A DNA stretch of 64,000 nucleotides from Pseudomonadota bacterium (GTDB lineage: Bacteria; Desulfobacterota; Desulfovibrionia; Desulfovibrionales; Desulfovibrionaceae), in the NCBI GenBank assembly GCA_023433925.1, contig JAEYTO010000006.1, positions 15,832-79,831 on the forward strand. Reading direction: 5' to 3'. Below, piece after piece: positions 45,122 to 54,492 of this stretch. Below the pieces are notes generated by a model. That model saw nothing but the letters and a program-made list of their open reading frames with translations, ran no database searches and was not told where the DNA came from. Position 1 is the first letter of the stretch; every line of letters begins with the position of its first letter. The translations under genes were made by a program, and so were the position numbers.

Positions 45122-47149
45122 ATGCGCGAGATCATCAGGCAACGGCTCAACGTCAAGATATCCTTGCTCATCAGCGCCATCTCGCTGCTCGTGTTCCTCT
45201 GCCTCATCGGCATCACGACCTTCTGGCAGCGCGAGAGCATGGTCGAGCAGCTCGACGCCTCCATCACGCGCGTTTCGGACCTGATCCGCCTGGCCGTGGA
45301 GAAGCCCATGACCGTGGGCGACGACGAGGGCACCAAGGAGGAGTTCGCCTTCCTGTCCGGGAAGTATCCCGACGTGCGCGTCTACCTGACCAACTACAAG
45401 GGCAACGTGACCTACTCCACGAACGCGTCCGCCATGCGCAAGGATCTCGTGGCCGTTCACGCGCAGCCCGAGCTGGCCGGGATGGCCCAGGAGGCGCTGA
45501 GCACGCCCACGGAGCAGGGCCGCCTCATGGACATGGACGAAGGCTCCTGGTTCGTGCGCGTCATGTCCATCCCCAACGAGCCTTCCTGCCACCATTGCCA
45601 TGGCGCCAGCGAGCCCATCCTCGGCGAGCTCATGGTCATGCAGGACGTGAGCCCCATGCTGGCCAGGATCGACCTGCAAACCCTGGAGGTCGCGCTCATC
45701 TCCCTGCTGGGCCTGGCCTTGCTCGTGGCCGCGTCCATCTACTTCATGCGCCGCGTGGTCATCAGACCCATCCAGGCCATCAACGCCGCGACGAGCCGTG
45801 TGGCCGAGGGCGACTTCGCCGCCTCCTTCGACATCAAGAACAGCGACGAGCTCGGGCAGCTCTCCGACAATCTCGCCGCCATGGTGGCCACGCTCAAGGA
45901 GCAGCTCGGCTTCTCCCGGGGCATCCTGAACGGCATGACCCTGCCGTGCGTGGTCACGGACACCCAGGAGCGCGTCACCTTCACCACGTCCGCCACGCTG
46001 GCCTTCGTGGGCCGCCAAGGCAAGCCCGAGGACTACCATGGCATGACCATCGGCGAGTTCTTCTACAACGACTCCAAGCGCCTGACCTCCACGGGCCGCG
46101 CCCTGCGTGATCGGCAGGCCATCCTGAACCACGGGATCGAGTTCACCAACCTCGCGGGCGAGAAGAAATACGCCCGCGCCGACGTGGCCCCCCTGCTCGA
46201 CCTCGACGGAACGCTCATCGGCGCCTTCACCCTGTACAGCGATTTGACCGACATCCAGCAGCAGCAGATGCGCATCGAGAGCCAGAACGCCCTTATCGCC
46301 ACGGCCGCGGGCAAGGCCGACGGCGTGGCCGACCAGGTCTCCTCGGCCAGCGAGGAGCTGGCGGCCCAGATCGAGCAGTCCAGCCGCGGCGCCGACTCGC
46401 AGCGCGCCGTGACCGACGAGGTCGCCACGGCCATGGAGCAGATGAACGCCTCGGTGTTCGAAGTGGCCAAGAACGCTTCCCAGGCCGCCGAGAGCTCGGA
46501 GCAGGCCAGGCTCAAGGCCCAGGGCGGCGCGGAAGTGGTCCACGAATCCATCAAGGCCACGGCCAGGGTGCAGCGGGATGTCCTGGCGCTCAAGAAGCAC
46601 ATGGCCGGCCTGGCCGAAAAGGTCGAGGGCATCGGCAAGGTCATGGACGTCATCGACGACATCGCGGATCAGACCAACCTCCTGGCCCTCAACGCGGCCA
46701 TCGAGGCGGCCCGGGCCGGCGAGGCCGGCCGAGGCTTCGCCGTGGTGGCGGACGAGGTGCGCAAGCTGGCCGAGAAGACCATGCACGCGACCAAGGAGGT
46801 CAGCCAGGCCATCTCCGACATCCAGATCGAAGCCACGGAGAGCGCCAAGGGCGCGGACGAGACAGTGGAGTCCGTCAAGGTCGCCACCAAGCTGGCGGCA
46901 CAGTCAGGCCAGGAGCTGAAGGCCATCGTGGATCTCGCCGAGGCAGCCGCGGACCGCGTGCGCGCCATCGCCACGGCAAGCGAGGAGCAGTCCACGGCAA
47001 GCGAGCAGATAAACCGCTCCACGGAATCCATCACCCGTATCGCCGGCGAGACGGCCGAGGCCATGCTCCAGTCCGCTTCCGCGGTCCAGGACCTGGCCAA
47101 GCTGGCCCACGAACTCAAGCATATCATCGAAGAGATGCAGACCCACTAG
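45122..47149 (+). CDS. heme-c-binding methyl-accepting chemotaxis protein (DcrA-like)
   Basis: The 675-residue receptor has a membrane helix at about 11-31, a periplasmic domain with the covalent heme motif CHHCH near residue 155, and a second helix (about 187-207). HAMP, a PAS domain (about 255-370) and a complete signalling domain (DQTNLLALNAAIEAARAG) follow. DcrA of Desulfovibrio vulgaris has the same heme motif and senses oxygen or redox potential. GGAGG lies 6 nt before ATG 45122. It is 10 bp after the tetraheme cytochrome and probably co-transcribed, so the cytochrome may reduce the sensor heme. Confidence 0.92.
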   Translation: MREIIRQRLNVKISLLISAISLLVFLCLIGITTFWQRESMVEQLDASITRVSDLIRLAVEKPMTVGDDEGTKEEFAFLSGKYPDVRVYLTNYKGNVTYSTNASAMRKDLVAVHAQPELAGMAQEALSTPTEQGRLMDMDEGSWFVRVMSIPNEPSCHHCHGASEPILGELMVMQDVSPMLARIDLQTLEVALISLLGLALLVAASIYFMRRVVIRPIQAINAATSRVAEGDFAASFDIKNSDELGQLSDNLAAMVATLKEQLGFSRGILNGMTLPCVVTDTQERVTFTTSATLAFVGRQGKPEDYHGMTIGEFFYNDSKRLTSTGRALRDRQAILNHGIEFTNLAGEKKYARADVAPLLDLDGTLIGAFTLYSDLTDIQQQQMRIESQNALIATAAGKADGVADQVSSASEELAAQIEQSSRGADSQRAVTDEVATAMEQMNASVFEVAKNASQAAESSEQARLKAQGGAEVVHESIKATARVQRDVLALKKHMAGLAEKVEGIGKVMDVIDDIADQTNLLALNAAIEAARAGEAGRGFAVVADEVRKLAEKTMHATKEVSQAISDIQIEATESAKGADETVESVKVATKLAAQSGQELKAIVDLAEAAADRVRAIATASEEQSTASEQINRSTESITRIAGETAEAMLQSASAVQDLAKLAHELKHIIEEMQTH

Positions 47150-47495
47150 AGCCCGCTCGGGCCGCATGGGCTTCGTAACACGAAGCCCATGCGGCTATTG
47201 CCTTTTCATCGTCGTGGATATAGAAACCATCTTCTTCCCAGCACGTTCCCATATCGGCCGAAAGGAGCACCCTCCTCCGGGCACCCAGCCCAGGATCCGC
47301 CAAACCTGTTCCTTTCGGCCTTTTTTTCGTCCTTCCTTCACCTGGTCCGCACCGCCCCCAAGCCCCGCCACCAGACTTGCAGCCTCAAATAATCATGTGG
47401 CCCGCCGCATGCGCGGGCTAGGGATTTTACTGGACCATCAGCCCGCCGCCGTGTCCCGCGCGGGCTCCGGCAGGCGGCAGGACAGAGGGAGCCTC
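47150..47495. other. 346-bp intergenic region
   Basis: Apart from the hairpin at 47161-47195 only C-rich sequence without a supported gene was seen. The frame of the downstream protease is open into this region, but the translation there is low complexity. The last 10 bp contain the GAGGGAG site for ATG 47496. Confidence 0.5.
47161..47195. terminator. 15-bp hairpin after the chemoreceptor gene
   Basis: GCCGCATGGGCTTCG pairs perfectly with CGAAGCCCATGCGGC around TAACA, 11 bp after the stop. No long T-run follows (ATTGCCTTTT), but position and stability fit a terminator. Confidence 0.7.
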
Positions 47496-49763
47496 ATGAA
47501 TCGTCGCGCCATCCTTCTCAGGCTGTTGAAAAAAGCCGTCCTGGCTTTTTTCAACTTCGCAATGCCTGAGCAAAGCTCAAGCATTGCTCACGGATGCCGC
47601 GCGCCCGTGCGCATCCGGCGGGCCATCCTGGCCTGCGCAGCCTGTTTTCAACAAGCTGTTCCGGCGGCCCTGCTCGGCCTTGCGGTCTTGCTGTCGGCGC
47701 ACAACGCGCCGGCCCAGGAGCCGGCCGGATCCAAGGCCCGGCCCAGGCATGCAGAGCTGGCCGAGCCCGTGGCCTGGGATGAAGCGGGTCGGACCAGGCT
47801 GACCTGGCCCGCGCCCCGCGAGCTGGCCGTCACGCGCAGGCCGGGCGCGGCCCACGCAGGGGAGCGCCCGGCTGGCCGCATGACGAGCCGCATGGCCGGC
47901 GCGCATGAGATCGGGGCGCGCGGCCGCACGACCTTTCTGCGCCTGGACGAGCCCCTGGACCGCTGGAGCTTCTGGAGCCGGACCCTGCCGCTGGCCGCCG
48001 ACCCCGATGTCGAGACCGTGTCGCCCGTGTACTATTCGGGGCCCAGCAAGGACCCGCTCGGCCGCATGGTTCTCACGGGCCGCATCGTTGTGGGCTGGGG
48101 AGATATGGGACCCGAGGAGGTGGCCGACCTGGAGAAGACGCATGGGCTCTCCAGGCTCGAAACCTTCCCGGGCAACATCGCGATCTACGACACTGGCGGC
48201 ACGGGTGGCATGGGCGACCCGCGGCTGTCCCTGGACACGGCCGCGCTCCTGGCGCGCGACGGCCGGACGGCCTTCGCCTATCCCGACTGGCAGTTGGCCA
48301 TGGCCACGCGGGCCGTGCCCGACGACCCGCTCTTCCCGCAGCAGTGGCACCTGACCGACAGCCGTGGCCTGCAAGGGCTTCCCTCGGTATGGGATGATTT
48401 TCGCGGCTCGCGGCGACAGGTCGTGGCCATTGTCGATGACGGCCTGGACAGCGCGCACCCGGACTTCGTGGGCAACTTCATGCTCACCCTGAGCTGGGAT
48501 TTCGTGGACAACGACAACAACCCGGCCCACGGCCTTTCCGACGAGGGCCACGGCACGGCCTGCGCCGGTGTGGCCGCGGCCAGGGGCTTCAACGGCCTGG
48601 GTGTCTGCGGAGCCTCGCCCTGGGCCGGCCTGGCCGGCATCCGCCTGCTGGGCAACATCAGCTCGTCCACCGCGGCCGCGGCCCTGACCTGGCGCGGCCA
48701 GAACATCTCCGTTTACACCAACAGCTGGGGGCCGCCCGACGACGGCGCCACCCTGGTCGGCCCGGACCCGCTCATGGCCCTGGCCCTGGCCTCGGGCACG
48801 GGCACGGGCCGGGGAGGACTGGGCAGCATCTATGTCTGGGCGGCGGGCAACGGCCGGCTGCGGCACGACAACGCCAATTACGACGGCTTCGCCAACTCCC
48901 GCCGCACCATCGCCGTCGCGGCCACGGACTCCGAAGGCCGCCAGGCGCCCTACTCCGAGCCTGGGGCCTGCATCCTGGTCAACGCACCCTCCGGCACGCC
49001 GGGCCTGGGCATCACCACCACGGACCGCGGAGGCTCCAACGGCTACGCCTCCGGCGCGTACACCTCGACCTTCGGCGGCACCTCGGCTGCATCGCCTCTC
49101 GTGGCCGGCGTGGTCGCCCTCGCGCTCCAGGCCAATCCGCGCCTGACCTGGCGCGATGTGCAGCATGTGCTGGCCCTGAGCGCCGACAAGAACGACCCGC
49201 AAGACCCGAGCTGGTTCGCCAACGGCGCCGGGCGCCTCGTGAGCCACGCCTACGGCTTCGGCCGCGTGAACGCCCAGGCCGCCGTGACCCTGGCCCGCGC
49301 CTGGCGGACGCTGCCGCCCGAGCGCGCGGCCACGGCCCGCCGCCGCGTGGACACGGCCATACCGGACAACGACCCCTTGGGCGTGATCTCGCGCATCGAC
49401 ATCGCCGAGGACCTGCAAGTGGAGTTCGTGGAGGTGGCCTTCAGCGCGGCCGATCATCCCTTCTGGAGCGACCTGCGCGTGGAGTTGACCTCTCCCTCGG
49501 GCGCCACCAGCGTGCTCGCCGAATCCCGCCCGGGTAGCGCCAGCGGCTCGCGCTACGACGGCTGGATATTCGGCTCCGTGCTCCACCTGGGCGAATCCTC
49601 GCGCGGCACGTGGAGCCTGCGCGTTTCCGACCGCCTGGCCCGCGACACGGGCACCTTCCAGTCCTGGGCCTTGACCATCCACGGCACCAGGCCGGCGGCT
49701 CCCAGGCACAATCCGGCGGCCATGGCCGGCCCCCTGGCGTTGCTCCTCCGGCGAGCAGGCTAG
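47496..49763 (+). CDS. secreted kexin-like S8 protease with P domain
   Basis: The subtilase catalytic triad is Asp in VAIVDDGLDSAHPDF (near residue 313), His in EGHGTACAGVAAA (near 350) and Ser in GGTSAASPLVAG (near 528). A C-terminal P domain (about 620-745) is typical of proprotein convertases. A propeptide of about 200 residues precedes it. The N-terminal region is abnormal: after MNRRAILLRL, a 141-bp family B repeat (47 codons, in frame) is followed by PAALLGLAVLLSAHNAPAQ, which reads like the end of a signal peptide. An in-frame GTG at 47607, inside the repeat, could start a shorter signal peptide instead. It is a likely exported protease with 755 residues from the ATG. Confidence 0.85.
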   Translation: MNRRAILLRLLKKAVLAFFNFAMPEQSSSIAHGCRAPVRIRRAILACAACFQQAVPAALLGLAVLLSAHNAPAQEPAGSKARPRHAELAEPVAWDEAGRTRLTWPAPRELAVTRRPGAAHAGERPAGRMTSRMAGAHEIGARGRTTFLRLDEPLDRWSFWSRTLPLAADPDVETVSPVYYSGPSKDPLGRMVLTGRIVVGWGDMGPEEVADLEKTHGLSRLETFPGNIAIYDTGGTGGMGDPRLSLDTAALLARDGRTAFAYPDWQLAMATRAVPDDPLFPQQWHLTDSRGLQGLPSVWDDFRGSRRQVVAIVDDGLDSAHPDFVGNFMLTLSWDFVDNDNNPAHGLSDEGHGTACAGVAAARGFNGLGVCGASPWAGLAGIRLLGNISSSTAAAALTWRGQNISVYTNSWGPPDDGATLVGPDPLMALALASGTGTGRGGLGSIYVWAAGNGRLRHDNANYDGFANSRRTIAVAATDSEGRQAPYSEPGACILVNAPSGTPGLGITTTDRGGSNGYASGAYTSTFGGTSAASPLVAGVVALALQANPRLTWRDVQHVLALSADKNDPQDPSWFANGAGRLVSHAYGFGRVNAQAAVTLARAWRTLPPERAATARRRVDTAIPDNDPLGVISRIDIAEDLQVEFVEVAFSAADHPFWSDLRVELTSPSGATSVLAESRPGSASGSRYDGWIFGSVLHLGESSRGTWSLRVSDRLARDTGTFQSWALTIHGTRPAAPRHNPAAMAGPLALLLRRAG
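47519..47659. repeat. dispersed repeat family B, copy 2, inside the protease N-terminus
   Basis: This 141-bp unit matches 26015-26139. It starts with the perfect hairpin GTTGAAAAAAGCC/GGCTTTTTTCAAC and ends TTTTCAACAAGCTGTT. It is exactly 47 codons long and keeps the protease reading frame open. Confidence 0.85.
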
Positions 49764-49765
49764 CT

Positions 49766-51829
49766 ATGCACGCCGAACCCGCCGGCCATGGAGGACATTC
49801 CGGCACGGGCGGCCAAGGAAGGCACGGCGGGCGCTCCGGCGGCGCCCATGGAGAATACGGGGGCCACGCCTCGCATCACCGCATGATGCTGGCCGACTTC
49901 CGGCGGCGCTTCATCGTCAGCGCCGCGCTGACCGTGCCCATCCTGCTCGTGTCGCCCATGTTCAAGGGGCTCGTGGGCCTGGAGGATTTCCTGCGCTTCC
50001 CAGGCGAGGCATACGTCCAGCTCGCCCTGGCCAGCGTGGTCTACCTGTACGGCGGCTGGCCGTTCCTGGCGGGCCTGGCGGACGAGCTGCGCAAGCGCCT
50101 GCCCGGCATGATGACGCTCGTGGGCCTGGCCATCACGGTGGCTTACGTCTACAGCGCCCTGGTGGCCCTGGGCCTGCCGGGCATGGACTTCTTCTGGGAG
50201 CTGGCCACGCTCGTGGACATCATGCTCCTGGGCCACTGGATCGAGATGCGCTCGATCATGTCCGCCTCCTCGGCCCTGGAGGAGCTGGCCAGGCTTCTGC
50301 CCGGCGAGGCCCACAAGCTCGTGGACGGCGGCCGCGTGGAGGACGTGCCCGTGGAGGAGCTCGCCCCAGGCGACCGCATCCTCGTCAAGCCGGGCGAGAA
50401 GATGCCAGCCGACGGCAAGGTCGTCGCGGGCGAGTCGTCGGTCAACGAGGCCATGCTTACGGGCGAGGCCACGCCCGTGGACAAAAAGCCGGGCGACAAG
50501 GTCATCGGCGGGGCGGTCAACGGCGAAGGCTCGCTGACCGTGGAGGTGCGCCAGACCGGCCGGGACTCCTACCTGGCCCAGGTCATCGAGCTCGTGCGCA
50601 AGGCTCAGGAGAGCAAGTCCCGCTCCCAGGACCTCGCCAACCGCGCGGCCCTGTGGCTGACCGTCATCGCCCTGGCCGCCGGCGGTCTGACCCTGCTCGC
50701 CTGGTGGGGGCTGGTCGGCCGGGAGCTGGCCTACGCCCTGGAACGCACGGTCACGGTCATGGTCATCACCTGCCCGCACGCCCTGGGCCTGGCCGTGCCC
50801 CTGGTGGTGGCCGTGTCCACCTCCCTCGCCGCGGGCAGCGGCTTCCTCGTCCGCGACCGGGCGGCCTTCGAGCGCGCCCGCACGCTCCAGGCCGTGCTCT
50901 TCGACAAGACCGGCACCCTGACCCTGGGCGAGTTCCGCGTGGCCGAGACGGCCTCCTTCGGCGACATGAGCCAGGACGAGATACTGCGCTTGGCCGCGTC
51001 CGTGGAGTCGGCCTCGGAGCACCCCATCGCGCGGGGGGTGCTCGCCTCGGCCAGGGAGCGGGGCATCGCGCTCGCGCCCATCGAGGCTTTCCAGGCCATC
51101 AGGGGCCGAGGGGCCGTGGCGCGCGCGGACGGCCGGGAGGTGACCGTGGTCAGCGAGGGCTGGCTGCGCGAGAACGGCCTCAAGGTTCCCGAGAAGGCCA
51201 TGCGCTCCCTGCGCTCGGGCGCGCGCACCCTGGCCTTCGTGGTCGTGGACAACAGGCCCGAGGGCGCGCTGGCCCTGGCGGACAAGGTGCGCGACAGCTC
51301 CCGGCAGGCCGTGGCCGAGCTCAAGGCGCTCGGGGTGCGCTGCATCATGATCACGGGCGACAACGGCCGCACGGCCGAGGCCGTGGCCCGCGAGATCGGC
51401 CTGGACGAGTTCTTCGCCGAGGTCCTGCCGGACAGGAAGGCCGGCAAGGTCAGGGAGGTCCAGGAGCGCGGGCTGACCACGGCCATGGTCGGCGATGGCA
51501 TCAACGACGCGCCGGCTCTGGCCCAGGCCGACGTGGGCATCGCCATGGGCGCGGGCACGGACGTGGCCATGGAGACCGCCGACATCGTGCTCGTGCGCAG
51601 CGACCCGCGCGACGTGGTGGGCATCATCAGGCTGGCCCAGGCCACGCACCGCAAGATGCGCCAGAACCTGTTCTGGGCCACGGGCTACAACGTCTTGGCC
51701 ATTCCGCTCGCGGCCGGCGTGCTCGCGCCATGGGGCATCGTGCTCTCTCCGGCCGCGGGCGCGGTGCTCATGTCCCTGTCCACGGTCATCGTGGCCGTGA
51801 ACGCGCGGCTGCTGCGCAAGCCTGCCTGA
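49766..51829 (+). CDS. copB: CopB-type copper-transporting P-type ATPase
   Basis: The 687-residue P1B ATPase has a Gly/His-rich cytoplasmic N-terminus (about 10 His in residues 1-40) instead of CxxC metal domains, and the membrane motif ITCPHALGLAVPL (CPH) near residue 334. These mark the CopB subgroup, which exports Cu and related ions. Actuator motif TGEAT is near 233, phosphorylation motif DKTGT near 380 and the hinge MVGDGINDAPAL near 575. The ATG is 2 bp after the protease stop, so the two may be co-transcribed. No copper chaperone or regulator is nearby. Confidence 0.93.
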   Translation: MHAEPAGHGGHSGTGGQGRHGGRSGGAHGEYGGHASHHRMMLADFRRRFIVSAALTVPILLVSPMFKGLVGLEDFLRFPGEAYVQLALASVVYLYGGWPFLAGLADELRKRLPGMMTLVGLAITVAYVYSALVALGLPGMDFFWELATLVDIMLLGHWIEMRSIMSASSALEELARLLPGEAHKLVDGGRVEDVPVEELAPGDRILVKPGEKMPADGKVVAGESSVNEAMLTGEATPVDKKPGDKVIGGAVNGEGSLTVEVRQTGRDSYLAQVIELVRKAQESKSRSQDLANRAALWLTVIALAAGGLTLLAWWGLVGRELAYALERTVTVMVITCPHALGLAVPLVVAVSTSLAAGSGFLVRDRAAFERARTLQAVLFDKTGTLTLGEFRVAETASFGDMSQDEILRLAASVESASEHPIARGVLASARERGIALAPIEAFQAIRGRGAVARADGREVTVVSEGWLRENGLKVPEKAMRSLRSGARTLAFVVVDNRPEGALALADKVRDSSRQAVAELKALGVRCIMITGDNGRTAEAVAREIGLDEFFAEVLPDRKAGKVREVQERGLTTAMVGDGINDAPALAQADVGIAMGAGTDVAMETADIVLVRSDPRDVVGIIRLAQATHRKMRQNLFWATGYNVLAIPLAAGVLAPWGIVLSPAAGAVLMSLSTVIVAVNARLLRKPA

Positions 51830-51920
51830 GGCGAAGGCGCGCCGGGCCAAGTCAGGAGGGCTCTGGCCCGCTGGGAGACGCACGGCGCCGGATGGCGCGA
51901 CCAAAGGCTCCGGGCCGGAG

Positions 51921-52553
51921 TCAGTCCTCCAGGAGCTTGCCCAGGACCAGGGCGTCCATCCAGACTCCGCCCACGAGGAAGGCCCGCCGGCGGCGGCCCT
52001 CGATCTCGAAGCCCAGGCTCTCGTAGAGGCAGCGCGCCGCATCGTTGGCGGCCATGGTCTCCAGCTCCAGACGACCGCCGCCCATGTCCCTGGCCCACTG
52101 CTCCACGCTCGTCAGGAGCGCCCGGCCGACGCCCCGCCGCCACCAGGCCCGCAGCACGCCCAGGGCCGAGACGCGCACGCAGTGACGCGTCCTGGCCAGC
52201 CCGCCGCCCATGGCCAGGATGTAGCCGACCAGATCCGGTCCGGCCTGGGCCGCGAGCAGGGCGACGCCGCGCTGCAACCCGGCTTCCAGGATGACATGCC
52301 GGATGTCGTCCCGGGACATGCCACGCTCGCCCCGGCCGTAGATCATGTAGGGCGTCTCCTCGTCCACGGCGCGCATGAGCCGCAACAGCCGCGCGGCATC
52401 GTCCAGGCGCGCCGGGCGCACCATGGCCCGCGCGCGCGGGTCCGGGCAGCCGTGGGCCTGGCTCCCGGACGGACCCATGGTCTGCCCCGCCGCGCCGCCA
52501 TCCTCGCCTTGGAGCAGGCCGGCTCCGCGCCGGACGTGTCTGGAGTCTGTCAT
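51921..52553 (-). CDS. GNAT-family N-acetyltransferase
   Basis: The 210-residue protein has a 45-residue low-complexity N-terminus and then a GNAT fold: VRPARLDDAARLLRL, the acetyl-CoA loop in ALGVLRAWWRRGVGRALL near residues 130-148, and NDAARCLYESLGFEIEGRRRRAFLVGG at the end. The substrate is unknown. GGGAGGG precedes ATG 52553. It lies 19 bp downstream of the PHP gene in the same direction and is probably co-transcribed. Confidence 0.83.
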   Translation of the reverse strand: MTDSRHVRRGAGLLQGEDGGAAGQTMGPSGSQAHGCPDPRARAMVRPARLDDAARLLRLMRAVDEETPYMIYGRGERGMSRDDIRHVILEAGLQRGVALLAAQAGPDLVGYILAMGGGLARTRHCVRVSALGVLRAWWRRGVGRALLTSVEQWARDMGGGRLELETMAANDAARCLYESLGFEIEGRRRRAFLVGGVWMDALVLGKLLED

Positions 52554-52572
52554 GCGGTCCCTCCCGCGCGCG

Positions 52573-53277
52573 TCATTTGAGCAATCCCCGAAGCAGCTCC
52601 CTGTCCTGGTCCTCTTCGGTTCCGCCGCCCTTGAGCGCGGCCACCAGGCCGGCCATGGACTCCACCCTGCCGCGCACCCGCGTGGCCATGGCCCCCACGG
52701 CGGCCTCGGAGTGCGCGTCCGTGGCCCAGACCGGCACGAGCCCGAAGTCCCGTCTGGCCTGCTCGTAAAGGCCGGCCACATCCGGCGCGAAGCGCTCGCC
52801 GTTGCTGAAGCCCGCGCGCAGGATGTTCACGGAGCTCATCTCCAGGCCGTCCATGGCGGCCAGGATCCGCTCAAGCTTGCGGCTCCGCGTGTGCGCGTAG
52901 CGGAAGGCGTGGGCCACGAAGGCGAAGACCTCCCCGCGCACGGGCGCGAGCATGGCCTCCAGGTCGCGAAGGCGCATGAGCATCGGGGTCTTGTCCGGCA
53001 GCCCTTCGCCCAGGAGCACCACGTCGTGGCCCTCCACCAGGGTCACCTCCATGCCCGCGAGTACGACGAGCCCTGGGAAGGCCCTGCGCAAGGACGCGAT
53101 CTCGGCCTCGGGCCACCTGACACGGTGCTCGGTGATGACCAGGCCGTCCAGCCCTCGCGCCAGGGCCAGCTCGCAGGCCCGCCGCGGCGAGAGGACCGAG
53201 CAGCCCGAATAGCGCGTGGTGTGCAGGTGCAGGTCGAAACGCGCAAAGTCCGATCCGGCATCTGAGATGGAAATCAT
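52573..53277 (-). CDS. PHP-domain metal-dependent phosphoesterase
   Basis: This 234-residue protein carries the metal ligands of the PHP fold: HLHT near residue 17, the ITEH motif, GMEV, the His in VAHAF and a final DAH. Members hydrolyse phosphoesters (for example histidinol phosphate or nucleotides); the substrate is not evident here. The start at 53277 is the first ATG and precedes the FDLHLHTT strand by 14 residues; the ribosome site is weak. It is the first gene of a short operon with the acetyltransferase. Confidence 0.83.
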   Translation of the reverse strand: MISISDAGSDFARFDLHLHTTRYSGCSVLSPRRACELALARGLDGLVITEHRVRWPEAEIASLRRAFPGLVVLAGMEVTLVEGHDVVLLGEGLPDKTPMLMRLRDLEAMLAPVRGEVFAFVAHAFRYAHTRSRKLERILAAMDGLEMSSVNILRAGFSNGERFAPDVAGLYEQARRDFGLVPVWATDAHSEAAVGAMATRVRGRVESMAGLVAALKGGGTEEDQDRELLRGLLK

Positions 53278-53499
53278 GGCCGGATGCTAGCAGAAGGCGG
53301 CCGGTCGTGGAAGCCGACAGGAGCTTCACGTGGCGCGGAAGGAATGACCGGCTGATGCCGGGGCAGGCAGAGCGAGGGATAACCCCGGGCGGCCGGTTGA
53401 TGGCGGGGGCAATCCTCGCCGACGCGGCGCACGGCCATTGCCGAATATGGGCCTGGGGTTCGTGGCCCCTGGCGGATGAGCGCCAGACCGCCCTCGGCG

Positions 53500-54492
53500 T
53501 TACACCACGCTATGCCCCAGGCGCCGCTCGAAGACCGGCTCGGGCAGGCGGCGGGTGAGCCGCACGAGCAAGGCTATGGCGGCCAGGGACAGGACGAGTC
53601 GGCCCCAGAGGATGCCCGAGGTGTGCGCGCCGAGCAGCATCATGAGCAGCGTGTCCTCGAACAGGGAGTGGCACAGGCCCATGAGCGACACGGCGTAGAA
53701 CACGTCGCGCTTGTCCAGGCTGCCGGACTTGGCCTGGTCGATGATCAGGCCGCCGCCGTAGGCCAGGCCCATGGTCAGGCCGATGACGGTGATGGTCGAG
53801 GCGGTGTGGCCGATGCCGAGCATGCGCAGCACCGGGCCGAGCAGCCGGTTCATGAGTTCTGTCGCGCGCATGCGATCCAGCAGGCGCACGAAGGCCACCA
53901 GGCCCAGGATTATGAGGAAGATGGCCCCGAAGTTGCGCACCTGGCCCAGGGCCCAGGCGGCCAGGGAGGTGTCGGCCTGGGCCGGCGGCTGCCAGAGCAT
54001 GCGCGCCGGCTCCTGGAGCGCGCCCAGGGAGGAGTAGGCCGCGTGGAGCACGGCCCCGAAAGCCAGCGCGCCGAGGAAGCGCAGGACGAGCTGAAAGCCC
54101 AGGCGCGTGCCGGCGCGCTGGGCGATGCGCAGCTCCACGGGCAGGCCATGGGCCACGAGGATCATGGTCGAGAGCACCGTGACCTGGGCCACGCTCAGGG
54201 GCTCGGACAGCGGCAGGGCCGCGAAGACGAGGATGCCCGAATAGACGTTGTTGAGCATGGCCGTGGCCCAGACCAGGCCGGTCTCGGCGGGCAGGCCAAC
54301 CAGGCCCATGAGCGGCGCGAGCGGCCGGGCCAGCCAGGCGATGGCACCCAGCTCCTGGAGGACCTTCACGGCCACGACCACGGGGATCATGATCTTGAAG
54401 AGCGTCAGGCTGATGCGCACGGAGTCGCGCAGGATGCGCGCCAAGGCCTGGCCGAGGGACTGGGAAGCGCCGGGTGCGGTGCGTTGGCTCAT
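53500..54492 (-). CDS. Gate/nucleoside-recognition-domain membrane protein
   Basis: The 330-residue protein has two Gate-like halves, each with several hydrophobic helices. One half reads ISLTLFKIMIPVVVAVKVLQ...GLVWATAMLNNVYSGILVF and the other TASTITVIGLTMGLAYGGGLI...SLFEDTLLMMLLGAH. The family resembles spore maturation proteins SpmA/B and nucleoside transporters, with substrates mostly unknown. ATG 54492 (MSQRTAPGASQS) gives a short soluble N-terminus. It lies alone, in the same direction as the PHP gene but separated by 222 bp. Confidence 0.83.
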   Translation of the reverse strand: MSQRTAPGASQSLGQALARILRDSVRISLTLFKIMIPVVVAVKVLQELGAIAWLARPLAPLMGLVGLPAETGLVWATAMLNNVYSGILVFAALPLSEPLSVAQVTVLSTMILVAHGLPVELRIAQRAGTRLGFQLVLRFLGALAFGAVLHAAYSSLGALQEPARMLWQPPAQADTSLAAWALGQVRNFGAIFLIILGLVAFVRLLDRMRATELMNRLLGPVLRMLGIGHTASTITVIGLTMGLAYGGGLIIDQAKSGSLDKRDVFYAVSLMGLCHSLFEDTLLMMLLGAHTSGILWGRLVLSLAAIALLVRLTRRLPEPVFERRLGHSVV

